This document shows positions 1 through 12,359 of a stretch of 64,000 nucleotides of DNA, in pieces. Position 1 is the first letter of the stretch. Each line of letters opens with the position of its first letter. Made by a program: the position numbers and the translations under genes. The stretch spans positions 1 to 64,000 of the forward strand of contig NDFF03000035.1 of NCBI GenBank assembly GCA_002150815.3, written 5' to 3'. Source of the stretch: Grammothele lineata. Taxonomy: Eukaryota > Basidiomycota > Agaricomycetes > Polyporales > Polyporaceae. The notes below the pieces were generated by a model that had not been told where the DNA came from, did no database searches, and saw nothing but the letters and a program-made list of their open reading frames with translations.

Positions 1-2907
1 CTATTTCAAGGGCATCTGTCCCTGGCTGACGCCCGCATTGTACAATATTTTGACGCTGATCGGCTCGATAATTTCAGCTGGTTTTAACGGAATCATATGC
101 AGCTCGACGAAAGGAGTCGATTGGCGTATTTTTCGTGAATTTTAGGCGCTTTTTTAGGGTCATGCCAAATTTTCAGCCTCAAAAACAAAAAAGGCAATTT
201 CCCGAGAATTGGCTCGTACAAATTCCTGTCTGACTATCTCAGGATGTACTACAAGGTAAAAGCGAACGTTTGAAGGTGTTTCCAGATCCCAGATAATTCG
301 TGTGAAAAATTTGTCGACTTTGATTGTCCGCAACTGTAGTCTGGGACTGGGTCCTCCGGGCCAGGGTCCCGCGGACGCGCTAGTAGCACAGAGCCACTGC
401 GCGAGATGGATATGAATGAACGTCTGAACGTCCGCACGGGCGGGCTCGCGCGGCGTTGCGTGCGAGCCCTGGGGCCCGAGGCGTCGAGGCCTCTGGAGCT
501 GGGGTCGTCGGGAGGGCTGGGCGTATCGATCGAGCTCTCGGAGGTCGGAGGGCGCGACCGCGCTCGAAGAGGGTTAAGTCGGGTTAAGTACCCCGGGTTA
601 GGGCCCACGTGCGGCGCATCCTGGCGTCGCTTGCTTCATTCAAGGCTGAGGGCGTTGCGCGCGCTGTCTCGGTCCCGCCCCGGCGGTCCAGCTGACGCGA
701 CCGGGAGGGGAGGGGAGACGCTCCAGCGTCCTGCCGGCGGAGTGCCCGATGCGCCAGGCAAGGCACGAGGGGCAAGGGGCAGACAGGCGACGGTGTGGTT
801 CGCGCTTGTGTGGTGGTTTGGAAGGGGTCCTCCTTCGTGGCTGAAGGATAGCTGGAACCCGTGCGCGCTATGCGCGCCCCGAGCTTAATTTCAGCGGGTG
901 CTTGCGGAAGAGCAAGCCTCGGTGGGCATTCCGTTCCACGACGAACACGGCTCGCCTGCCCGCTCGCCCGCCTGGGGCCGCGCCTGAACGGAATAACACC
1001 GAAGTGCTCAATTAAGCTCGAACTGCCGTGCGCTTCTCGCGATCTCTTGATGCTTCAGCGACGTCTTGCAGGACAGAAGCCGGGCCAGGCCACAGATCAT
1101 CCCAGCGATGCACCACGCTGCCCCGGGACGATGCCACGCCCTGCCGCGCCATGGTACTCCGCAGCGACGGGGCCCCCCGGGAGAGGGGGCGAGACGCGAA
1201 TGCCTGAGCCTGTGTGGCATCGCGATACACACGGGATCGCGGCGAGTGCTTCTCTGACTCTACTAATGCTGGGGGAGGGGCACAGACAGAGTGGGAGAGG
1301 AGGCGAGGGCCCAATCCGGGAGCGACGACACTCCAGGCCCCTTGAAGCTTGAAGGTTCGCGGACGGGGGCCGCGTGGGTACGTACGTCTTTTACGACACA
1401 TCCGAGGGCCTCCTCGACACCGCGGGGAAGCGGGCGGGGGGCGGAAGAAGCGGTGGGGCGCGCGGTCGAGGCCCGAGCACCGAGCCAGCAGAGTGCCCGC
1501 AGTAACCAGGACGGGCGCGGACGGGGCGGGGGTCCGACGGCCGCGTTGCTACTGGCCGTGCTATTCCTACTACTCCACCCGCTGGTCAATGTAGGCATAG
1601 AGGGAAGGAGTGCCCGTCGCGCGTTGGACTCTCTCACCAGTGCGCACTCTATCAGCTTCCGAACTCAACTACCACCGTCGATCGCGCGGTCTATCACCAG
1701 CATTCTCCTCGGGCACCTAGCTGTCTGGCAGAAGAGGCGGGGGCAGTAGAGCCTGGGCCGGCGTTGGGTGTAGCTTTGTGGCGTTGGGTCCCCATGGAGG
1801 AGGACGGTGAGTGATCGAGCCGACGAACGGAAGCAGCTCTGTGCGGATTCTGTTGATTTAAGCGAAACGTACAAGATGTGGCTGAGAAGGAGGACGGTTC
1901 GGTGGAGGTGGACAACGTGGGCCCACTTCTTCGGTCTTCCTCGCCTGCTGGATACACCGCGCTCGAGGGCCGGGGCGTCTCACGGTCATTTCGGAGAGGA
2001 CGAATAGAGCAGTGCAGAGCCAGACGCTGATGGATCGGAGGCACATCGAGCTCGTTAGCCCTGGCGAGCCGTCATCGCGTTCGCCCCGAACGTTCTCGCG
2101 AGAGGCGTACGTTCATACAAGTTAGCCTATGCTGACATCCATTCTGATCGTCGCATCTGCAGCTCGCTCGAGGGACCAGAATCTGTCAGGGCAGCAGGAA
2201 CCAGGTTGCGATGGGCGTGATAAGACTGACTACCAACGATGGCGCAACTTGTTTGTGCGCACCCGTGCCGTCAGGTGGGGTAGAAGCTGGTGGAAGGGGG
2301 CACCGCGTGTAGGGGAGGACGCGGCCAGGGCGACGAGACGAGTTGTCGTTCTTACTTCTCGAGCGAGATCGCGTGGAGTGGACGAACATGCACATGGGAC
2401 GCGGGAGGGAGATCCATAGCCGGGAATTAAAGCAGGCCGCGGGAAAGCTCGGAAGGCCCGGGGTATTGAGTCTGTGTCCGTCGAGGCCGGCGAGAGGTCG
2501 GGTGGCGAGTCAAATTGAGGAGAACGGGACCTGATGCGTGGACACGCACAATTAATGGTGCTCTGTCCCGCGTCGGAAATGAACGCGATGTGCCGAGATG
2601 TGCTAGATAGACCGTGCGCGGTCCGCGACGATGAGGCGATAACCGCAGGCGACGGGCGGCGAGGCGGGGACGGGAGCAAACAACGGGTCGCGCGCCTATA
2701 ACGGAAGGAGGAAGAGGAGTGCGCCCGAGGAGGAAGGAGCGATGCAAGTCTCTCCGCCTGGCGTCCGGCTCTCCCGGACGGTCGCGGCGACGGTCCTGCT
2801 GGCGCGCGTGCGTTCACGGCATTGCGACGTTGTGTGGCAACGAGGGCGGCTCACGAGGCAGCCATGCCGGCGGTATGAGACGCGGGCCAGCGGTGGGGGC
2901 CCGGCGA

Positions 2908-2937
2908 GCGCAGGAAGGCGCAGGAAGGCGCAGGAGA
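2908..2937. repeat. 10-bp direct tandem repeat, three units
   Basis: Three consecutive copies of GCGCAGGAAG, the last ending in GA instead of AG. It is a short minisatellite in non-coding sequence. Confidence 0.8.
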
Positions 2938-3594
2938 GGACAGGGACGAGCTTGCGTCGATAGAACGGCGCTGTCGGGCGGCGCTGGCCAAGAGCGCGGT
3001 GTGGACCAGGATCGTGGTCGAGTGTTGGGCCGCGTGGCGCGGGTTAGGCGAGCTGCGGGGACGAGTGCGATGGGCGAGCGTTTAGCCGTGCGCGGCGCGC
3101 GCGACCTTGCGGGGAACCACCACTTGCCAGCGAATTGCCAGCTCGACGCCAGCGGCGACCTGCCAGGACGCGGCGAGCTGCAGCGGCGGGCCACGGCCAT
3201 CGATGGCGCGTCCAGTAGGCACGCACGGGCTCGCATGTGCTTTGCTTCCGCGATGTCGGTGGGTGGCCTTTGTTCTCAGAGTCTCGCGCCGGCGCGCGCT
3301 CCCACTCGCAAGCCGCGTATTCATGATTCGCCCCAAGATTCATCTCACAAGCTCTCGGGAACCCCCTGCGGCAGGCGGTACGGCACGTCGCGCTGCCCTT
3401 GCGGGCATAGCTTCGCCCAGCTCCGGCTCATCTCGAGCCGCATTCGCGCTCTCGCCAGTGGTCCAGCAACGTCCGAGGCGAGAAATTGTGCATACCTGGC
3501 GCGCCCCCGGGCGCGCGGCTCTCGGTGATCCGAGGCGTCCGCGGTCTGCCCGCCCCGTGAGGCAGTCGACATGCTGCTCCCCTGCTTCCAAACG

Positions 3595-3600
3595 TATAAG
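3595..3600 (+). promoter_or_regulatory. TATA box of the GNAT gene
   Basis: TATAAG lies about 105 bases upstream of the chosen ATG at 3700 and is followed by a pyrimidine-rich leader, the usual layout of TATA promoters in this window. Confidence 0.5.
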
Positions 3601-3699
3601 TATCCCGGCGGGCGCGGCGTCCCCTGCTCATCCCGCTGCGTCCTGCAGCGATCCTGCTTCTTCCGCGCCGCCCTCCGCAAGTCTCTTGGCCGCCCCGAG

Positions 3700-4954
3700 A
3701 TGGTTTCTTTCCGTCGCCTCGTCGATCCCTCAGGTACCCTTTCCTTTTCCTTCTTCACGCCGCCGCCACAGCACCCGCGTCCCCGCGCGCGTGCTCGCCT
3801 ACGTCGGCGCTGACGTCTCGTGCCCGATGGTTAACAGATGACGAACTCGAGTCCACAGTCCAAGTGCTCCTCGCCGCCTTCAAGGACGGTAAGTGCCCGC
3901 GGACTTACCTGCGCGGCCTCGCCCAATCGTCTCACGCCCTCTTTTGTTGCAGAAGTCGGCATGGCGTGCCTTAGTGGAAATTCGCCCCGCACGCTCGTCG
4001 ACATATATAAACGGACAATCCGTGCTTGCGCCCAGCATGGTGAGGTCCACGTCAGTGTCGTCGACGGCCGGATACAGGGCGTCATCGCCTGGATCGCTCC
4101 CGGCCAAGACTGGCAGTGCTAGTAAGTTTTTCGGTCCCCAGAAGCATCTTTGTGTCTATCCTTGTTCCGTTTGTTCCGCTCCGACCTGCGCTTCGTTTAT
4201 TTTCTTTCTTCTCTGCCGTCACTGACTTCGCGTTCACCACCGGGCAGTCAGCAAGACGATTTTATGGCGTCTTTGTCCCCATACCTTAACGAATGGTACA
4301 CATATCACGTACGTAGCGAGCCTTCCTAACGACGCGCGAGAAAGAAGCCTCGGTAGCTATGTCGGCGCTGACCGGCCTCCCCGAACCCTCACAGTATAGA
4401 CCGACCTACGAGGACCTCTACAGGTGCTCCTTCTCCGCGGGCGAGCGGGCACGACGAGACGCCACCCACATCCAGGTGCTCGCCGTGCATCCAGGGCACC
4501 AACGGCGCGGCATTGGTAGGCAACTGCTGGCCTTGGCATGTAAACAGGTAGGACCATCTCCCTTCTCCCTCACGACTTCTTCCGCTAGCATCTCCGCGTC
4601 ATAACTAACCGTGCAATCAGGCGGACACGAGTTCGAGACGAGCAGTCGTCGACGTCAAGAGCCCATATCTTGTACGTGTTCGCCTACCCTGTTTGACGTC
4701 CCGGAAGCGGCCCCAATCGATCCTTCGCTGACGAACACGTCTTCCCCTCCTTCGAATTCCCGCCTCGCTCCCGCACTCCCCGACGTTCGCTGCCGGCCCC
4801 CACTGCGTCCGCAAACCTCCCTGCGTCTGCCGCACAGGTCTCCTGGTTTCGCAAATCGGGCTTCGGCCACCGCGCGGTCAAGAACTTCAGCTCACGCGAC
4901 TGCCCCGGCTTCCCCCTCTGGACGATGTCCCGCGACCCTGAAGGCAAACGCTAG
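3700..4954 (+). CDS. GNAT-family N-acetyltransferase
   Basis: This protein is predicted to transfer an acetyl group from acetyl-CoA to an unknown amine substrate. Seven exons (3700-3733, 3838-3888, 3953-4121, 4248-4308, 4395-4547, 4621-4671, 4838-4954) sum to 636 nt, which gives 211 residues in one frame. The GNAT core shows HIQVLAVHPGHQRRGIGRQL, in which Q-R-R-G-I-G-R is the pyrophosphate-binding loop of motif A. The C-terminal block WFRKSGFGHRAVKNF is a typical beta-6/beta-7 end. The start was chosen because MVSFRRLVDPSDDE leads straight into the first helix and lies 105 bp below a TATA box. Every intron is GT-AG. There is no signal peptide, so a cytosolic protein is likely. It stands alone in a gene-poor region. 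The fold assignment is strong; the substrate cannot be read from sequence. Confidence 0.85.
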
Positions 4955-7900
4955 TCAGCGCACAGCGCCCTTGGGGCGCAGCCGGAGCGGCGGCGAGCCG
5001 ACGCCTCGCGCGAGCGTCGTGGGCCCCCGCGGCCGCCTGGGGGCTGTACGTCCTAGGGCCCGCGGCTTCCCAGCGCGGGCGCTGGAGAGGAGAGCCTGGG
5101 GGGCGACGACAGCTCGGTGTGCTGAGCGAGACAGTGCTGCGACCGGATCACGCACGCTGCCCGTCATTCGAACGCGCGCGCGGGCACGACGACGATTCAC
5201 GAGGCCTGGTGCCTGGTCAGGGGTGGCAGCGGCAGCAGCAGCGGCGGGGACGGCGGGGAGGAGACGGCTGCGGCGGCAACTGTCGTCGGTGGCGGACGGT
5301 GTTGCTGCTCCCAGTGAGACGTGCGCGTGGACGAGTACGTTTGTGCGTGCCCGCTAATACGAATGCGGACTTTGCGGACTGTGGTATCTCGGCTCCGTAA
5401 TTCGTAATATTTCGCTTGTACTTCTACTACTATATCTACTACTAGTTTGGCTCGCTTCGTGTACGCTTCGAGAGGCTCACGATGGTCCGGAGTTACCGTC
5501 CAACCAGAGTGGCTCGCGCTTCCTCTCGCGATCGATGTCAGGAACGCCAGTAGAAAATCCGGATGCTATCGCCGCCGTGCCAGGTATGGCCAGAAGGAAC
5601 CCTTGTCGATCAACGCAGTAGGTTGGAGAGCGGCGCGACGGACGCCACGCCATGCGTAAGAAGCATGCCGGGATAGAATGAGCAGGACCGGAACCAGGGC
5701 GGCTGGCAAGAAGCCGTACAACGCGTACCGCAGTGTCGGCGACGGGTGTCTGGTATCCTCGGGGACCTCGCGAAACCTGCCGTACACTCGCGACGGGTCG
5801 CGGTGGCTAGAGACCTTGGCAGGCAGACAGGCGGGGTGCGATAATGCCGTCATCCAACTTGCGCTTGTTGGACTTGTATACGAACCCCGGGGCGGGCCGG
5901 CGGCTCCGACTGGTTAGATGCGAGAGAGGTGCTGTGATTGAAGTGGCACCATTAGTCAACCACATGTGAGTGGAAGACTTGTTTACGCTACTTAGCTAGA
6001 ACCAACTTGGCGCGCAGCGTACGATCAAGGCCGGGATCAGGCCTTCGCCCGTCGTCCTCCTCGGATTCCGTGGAGTAACTGCACCGCTCCTCTGGACAAA
6101 CGCTCCCCGCAAGGAGTTCCAGCGATCGCGATCACGATCGTGTCTGGAGGAGCGCGTCCCTGGCCTCATCGCCAGGTCGCTAGCGCGCGCGACAACCCGC
6201 ACTGACCTAGGCGGACCTCCCCGCGTCCGGCGCCGTCGCGTTGTCGCGTCGGCTCGCCGCGCCTGGAGACTCGGGGAGACCGCTCCCTCCCGCGCACGAC
6301 GGAGACGAATAGGTCACAACGCGGCGGGGACGGGACCCACGGGGGGGGGCGCGACACCCCGCGCTAAGAGCTGTGCGCACCGCGCGATCGACGAGCGCTC
6401 CAGCCATCGATCGCGATCGCGGTCGTCGCGCCCCGCGCGCGTCCGCGCGGGATTAGCACCACCCGCGGATCCTGCGCCTTGACACTGACATCGACAGGCC
6501 GTGGCCAAAAAGCTTTCGCGCGATGTGTTGCGCGAGCGTTCGGGCTTGTGGCGCGAGCGTCAGAGCTGCATCGCAAAAGTTGAACCGACCTCGAGGCAGA
6601 GTAACCAGTAAACGTGTCGCCGTGGCTGGGCACCGCAAGTACGTGATGTCTCGCGCGTGATTACGATCGCCGTGAGCTTGGCCAGCGGGTGCGACACCTT
6701 CTAGCCCCCGCGCGATTCAAATTCGCAGTTCGCGTGACCAGCTGAGAATAATCTTTCCACCTGCGGCCTGTGAAAATACAACGTGAGTCCAAGCGGCATC
6801 CCAGACTTCAGGTACTGTGCAGCTGCCGGGCGAAGTTCGCGAGCCGCGAGGTGCTCGAGGGCAGGCAGCGGCAGTCCGCTCGAGCCTGAGGCACAATTGC
6901 AACAGGCTCAAGGCCCGCATGCCGTGCTTCGCCGCCTCGGCCGCTCCGCCACCACCTCCGGACTTCTGTCTTCTCCCGCGTTGGGCGTGAACGTTGACTT
7001 CGCGCGCCGCCACCAACGAGCCTTCGGTGCGTGTGCCACCCGCCAGCGTCTCCTCAGACAAAGCAGCACCGCACGTTTGCGCGAGAAGCGCGAGCGCAGG
7101 CGCGGGCAGGGAGAGGACCCTCTGCGAAGAGTGGCCGCTCCTGTGCCAGATTTCGCGGTTTGGCGGCTTAGCGGCATGCCGTGGTGTTGCCGTGCGAGCC
7201 AGAACCGAGGCGAGCGAGTATCGTCGGCGGATCGAATCGATGGACATTCACGATTGCGCGTTATAACCTAAGTGCACGTTCCGAGACATAGGACACAAGG
7301 GCGCCATTCCGGGACGGCGGCACGAGCGCGTGCGCGTGCATTGCACTCACGCAGGGTTTCGCGCCGAACTAGAAGCTTTGAACGGCCCTCGAGAAGGCCC
7401 ACAAAGCACGGCGAGGGGCGGGTGCGGGTACGATTGGCGGCGGCGGCGTTCTCCTTGCGTCGGGATCGGAGCGCGCCTTGCACCCTGGCTAGCGTTGCGT
7501 CCTGAATGTGTGTCGGGGTGGCGGGAGCGCTGGCATCGACGCGTCATTTAGTCCTTGGACAGGCGTTGTTCGACTTAGGGTCCAATCGATCGGGTCCTGG
7601 AAGTTGGCGTTCAGTGGGAGCGAGAGAGAGACGACGGCCACCAGCCACCACGTTCAAAGCTAGCCACTAGTACTATAGATGATCTGGAAGAGCGGCCGTC
7701 TGGGTTCTAGGCTGTTGTGCGGAGACGGCGGTGGACAACAAGATACACCGCGATAGGAACGAACGACACAGAGGGCCGGAGGTATGACGCATCGATTCTA
7801 CCCCGCCTGACCCAGGGTACGTACCAAATCAGTCCTCGAGTGGTTTCGAAGGAAGTTTCCCTTTCATTTCGGAAGGAACATGAGAGCTTGCCTTATTTTT

Positions 7901-8062
7901 TGAACAATTGTGGGCGTTGTCGTTGATTCCCAGACCTCTTTCCGCACAGGGAAGTACGTGGGGCCAAAGGAGGTGAGACCAGAGGGGCGTCATATTGTTG
8001 GTCAGTATACCACTAGTGGCTCCATGCCGGCAGACGGGGCCTGAGGCCTAAGGACCTATCTA

Positions 8063-8640
8063 TATCAGAGCTGTGGTGGAGGTACGCCGTCTGGCGGGTC
8101 AAATATACGACGGGGCCTGACGTGAAATAGATCGTTCTGGACTAGGATATGAGGTCAGATGCGACCCGTCGGTACTTTAGGAGATAACGGGGCCCCTCCC
8201 CGAGGCTACGGGTTTGTTTGCAGTCGCAGACGGACCCACCGAAACCACTCGCGCGAAGCTGTGTCGCACCATTAATGTCCGTACGGAGCACAGCGGCGGA
8301 CCTGAGAACATAACGCGTGTGTGCGGGTTCGGGCGGTGGCGATACGTAGTGTGGAGCGTACCTTCCAGAAGGGTTGCACCCATGGCTGATGTGAACTGTT
8401 GCGAAGGTCCGCCTCGGTCGCGATCATAGTGTGCGACCCGTGACGTCGCTACCGATCGACAACGTTCGGATATCCGTAACGTATAGTTGGGACCCCTGGA
8501 GAATATCAGAGCTGTTATCTCTTTCAGTCTTTCGATAGGTATCAGAGCTCCCTATGAATGAATCAGACCCACCTCATAAGCGATCATTCCAGTGGCCACG
8601 CTCCCCGCCCCACATTCCATCACAGATAAGCTACACCAGT
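8063..8640 (+). mobile_element. probable relic of a Copia-like LTR retrotransposon
   Basis: The nonamer TATCAGAGC, the core of the primer-binding site complementary to the 3' end of initiator tRNA-Met used by many Copia elements, occurs at 8063-8071, 8504-8512 and, in its longer form GGTATCAGAGC, at 8538-8548. The last copy is followed within 10 bases by a short frame beginning MNESDPPHKRS, the place where a gag frame would start. No polymerase, integrase or paired LTR was found, so at most a solo LTR or internal 5' fragments remain. Chance occurrence of a nonamer is possible, but three copies in 500 bases are unlikely. Confidence 0.35.
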
Positions 8641-11600
8641 GCTCGTAACGTTCCCAGTTCCCCAGACCCGACACGGCCACCCCCCGCGCGCCGATCGTTA
8701 TAGTACGGCATACCACCGCTCGGCAGACAAGGCCTGTAGAACATGATGCTGTAATCGTCCCGCCTCGACCCTCCTGAGGCGAGGGCGATTGAGATTTTGA
8801 TCAAGGCGGGATTCGGAAGCTTGAAAGGTGATCGGCGCGTTAACGTAAGGCCGGGCGGTGGCTCTGCAGTGTGAACGTACGTACACACATGTACGAAGTC
8901 GGAAGGCCAGCGAAGGCGAAGGCCAAGACGAAGACGAAGGCTCGCGGACAGCTGTTGTCTCAGGCCCAGGACGCGCCGGATTCCTGGGATACTGGGATCG
9001 GCGTGTCAGTGGTCAGCGGTCAGAAGAAGGGTGGAGCTGCAAACCGGCGTGATGGCTTGGTGGCGCGTCGCCCACAGATCACGCTGAGACGTACCTACCC
9101 GCGTGCACTGCTCAGCAAGTTGTCAGGAGATGTGACAGAAAATGACAACGCAGATCCTTGAACGCGTTTGGCAGGTAGCGGGAACATGCTGTGGACGTCC
9201 GTGCGCACTCAGACTGACGGATGCTGTCCTGTGGTGATCATCATCGAGATCGTCACGGAGACACACGTGGCACAACGCGGCGAAGGCGTACTGTACCGAC
9301 ATTGTTCGAACACTCAAGCCGGCGTAAGAAACGTCCGCAGAGTGTTTGCGGGCCGCAAGTGAGCCCCCCGGGTCGGGCATACTTCCATACCGAGGTTCGA
9401 TTCTTCGCTTCAAAGTCGAGTTGACATGTCTATATACGAACGCATGTTGCTCAGCGGGATCCCGTCACGAACGCATAGACAAAAAATAAAGCGCGCACCC
9501 GCAAGCAGTGTCAGACGCAAGTCAAATCCGGGATGCCGTACGGTGAGCCGGGGAGCACGCACCTCCCCTCCCCCCGGCCTAGCGACATCAAACGCCGATC
9601 CCGACGGTCCGGGGACGTGCCCCCCGGACTCGCGAGCCGCGAGGGATGACGCCGGTGCGTGGCCTCCGCGTGCTGTGTTGTGTCATTGCGGGACTTGGGG
9701 AATTGAGGGTTTGGGGGGGTGCGGGGGAGCTCGTGTCACCTCCGAGAGACTAGAGTCGAGCTCTGGAATCCACCTTTCTGCCGTCGGCGTCCGAGGCTCG
9801 GGTGGTGTGCTTGTGCGTGCGGCCCTCGTGCGGGGATCGTCGCCGTCGTGCTCGCTAACGGCCGCTGCGTCTTGGTCAGACCGGCGGTACGCGAGGTTAT
9901 GACTGACGCACTGATGTCGATGATAATAGCTATCACTTGGACAAAGTTGGGTGGAACGGCGGAGGAGCGGGGAAAGATATCCCGGGAGCGAGAGCGGACC
10001 TAGGTTCTTGCCGCCGAGTACTGAGAGTATGTCGTGCGGCCGAACGAGCCGAATTGCATACGTTCAACGGACGCGCGTCGTATCAGGCTGGAATGATGGC
10101 AGGGACTCCGAGAGGCGAGAGAGGGTGTTTTTGCCAAATGCGGGGAACGCTCGCGCTTGAGACGGCAAGCCGTGTATGCAGATATGTTTGGTGCTTGATG
10201 ATGATCCGACGTGTAAGGATCCTTCGTACAATAGAAGACCGCGACCACATCATGACGCCTTTTGAAGTACCCTGTAAACGGTAGCCAGAGCGGGAATCAT
10301 TGACAATGTTCGGTGATGACTACGACAAGTCCAAACACGATATTGGACTCACTTAGCTTCCACTAGCGAATATCCCCATGAAAAAAAAGGGAATTCCCCT
10401 CGAACCCTTGTTCTCAGATGGCCGACCCGGGTGAGATCGATAAGCCTTCAGATCCGCCCCGGAATCAGGCTACAATTCGACAATTGTATTCAGTAAGGCG
10501 GTAAGGGAACCACCACGCACATGGAACCCACCCTGAGTCGCTGCGCCGGTTCGCAACCCGGCGCATAGGAATCTAGGATGCGGAACCGGAGCGCGCGTGT
10601 GCCCGAGTACAGTACCGCAATTGAGCCTAGGCCCGAGTTTTCGTTGCTACTTATCGATGAGTAAGTAGGAACGTGTTAGCCCCGGTAACCCGCTACCCCC
10701 TAGGTAGCCGACGATCGCATCCGTCCTATATAAACCGAGACGTCAGCGAAATCAGAGCTGCGTTGCCGCGGAGAGCGGTACTGCATACGCCGTATTGTAT
10801 TGCGAGTAAAAACACACACATATTGCTGACAGTAAGCGTCGCGGCACCGTACACGAGGTGGGCTGTCTTGCGGCTTCTGTGTACACTCGTATCGCCAGCC
10901 GCAGCGTCCGCTGAGCAAGAAGCGCGTTAAGCGGTGCACGATGCAAAGCAGCCTGTGGGCACAAAAATGCTTCGTGCTGCCTAGGATGGGAGTGTACCCT
11001 GAACGTGGAGTGCATAAGGCGACGTGACCACAAGCGATGCAGAAAGGGACTGCGGCCCACGGATATGAGGCGAGGAGCGTGGCGGCCACGGGCAGTGGGC
11101 AAAAGTTATCCGGATGGCAGGCGTGCAGAGTTGCAATTGCACAATGACGATCTCCGAAAAGTGGCGAATGGTAGGGACGAAAAACGTCGTTTCATCGGAG
11201 TCGAAGGTGGGCCATTATTGAATATTTTCGGTGAAAAATGGTGGAACAGAGAGTGCGTCGGCAGAGACGGCTGAGCTGCTATTGTGTGCGACAACAAAAA
11301 CCAAGAAGTTTTGCGGTCAATGTACAGACCCGAGCACGAGCCAACTGCGAGCTGCGACTGAAGTTTGAACCGGTGCACCGAGCGAAGTAGGGCCAAGAAT
11401 TTGAGCGGCGAGCCCGGGCAGAACCCGAGGGCAATATCACGGACCCCGTTGTGCTCGTGCGTTGCGCGTGGGCGGAGTGGATGGTAGAAGTGATGATGAT
11501 GATCAGGCCGGTCGCGGGGCGGGGGATGGCTGGGGTTGCAACAAGTTGCAATGCGCCGCCGCGTCGGCGTTGCGCAGCGCGACCGGAGGGTACGAGGACT

Positions 11601-12328
11601 CGAGCGGCGAGAACATTGCTGGATTGGACGAACCCTAAAGAGCAGATCCGATTCGGAGGACAAAGAAGAGGAGAGGAGACGCTGGGCGGAGGGAGAACTG
11701 CGGCACTGCCCTCTTCTCCTCGTGCACGGTCGCATCAGATCTGCGAGGCTTTCGCCGTCGACGGAAGGCTGGAGCAGAAAGGAGACGTCAAAGACGCAGA
11801 TGGCCGTCACTGGGACAGCACTCACGGCTTCCACTCGAGCCTGCTTGAGCCTCGCCGTCTCACCCCGCGCGCTTGGCGCGTGCACGGAGCGCTGGAGGGC
11901 ACAAGGGGACCATCCCGACTCGAAGGATGGGCGTCAGGAGCAAGGTGAGGACGAGCGAAACGAGCGCTCGTCGTTCTCAGGTCCGCATTGGGCCAAGCGC
12001 CGGGGAGGAGCGCGGATCCTATTGGCAGAGGTGGCGCACAAGCTGATGGTTGTGTCATCGACATCACCTCAGCCTCTCTCGGGCGTCTACGCATACTCAC
12101 TCCACCGCGACGCTGTCCGTCGCTGTCCGTTCCGCCGGCTGGTGCAAGCTTGTCTCGCCGACGACGTCCGCCTCTCCTCTTTTGCCCTGGCATCATCCAC
12201 GGATTATCGTCGTCATCGCCCTCTTCCCCATCTCTTCCCGCCAGGGTCCTCCTCGCTATCCCTTTTCCATCCTATCTCTCCCCAGGCCTCGACAAACTCG
12301 AGGGCGCAAACTAGCGAAATCCCTCCAA

Positions 12329-12359
12329 ACTCAGACTCAGAATCAGACTCAGACTCAGG
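12329..12359. repeat. GACTCA microsatellite
   Basis: Imperfect six-base repeat (ACTCAG phase) immediately before an ATG at 12361. It is a short simple-sequence repeat. Confidence 0.8.

Larger units (their letters stand above)
1..3699. other. intergenic, no gene recognised
   Basis: I see no credible gene in this stretch. The first roughly 330 bases are clearly AT-richer, with T and A runs around 130-210, than the GC-rich sequence that follows, which may mark the edge of an old insertion. Frames of 60-270 codons occur on both strands but are Arg/Ala/Pro-rich, overlap each other, and lack paired splice signals or any recognisable domain. A 10-bp unit (GCGCAGGAAG) is repeated three times at 2908-2937. 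The last 100 bases form the promoter and leader of the acetyltransferase gene that follows. Confidence 0.6.

Noticed and set aside
6116..6450. Two GATCGCGATC-rich segments that translate similarly (DRDRDRW) on the minus strand
   Set aside because: Similarity is limited to the short simple repeat and does not extend, so it is not evidence for a duplicated gene.
9380..9400. tRNA B-box-like GGTTCGATTC
   Set aside because: No A box or acceptor stem can be formed around it, so it is not a tRNA gene.
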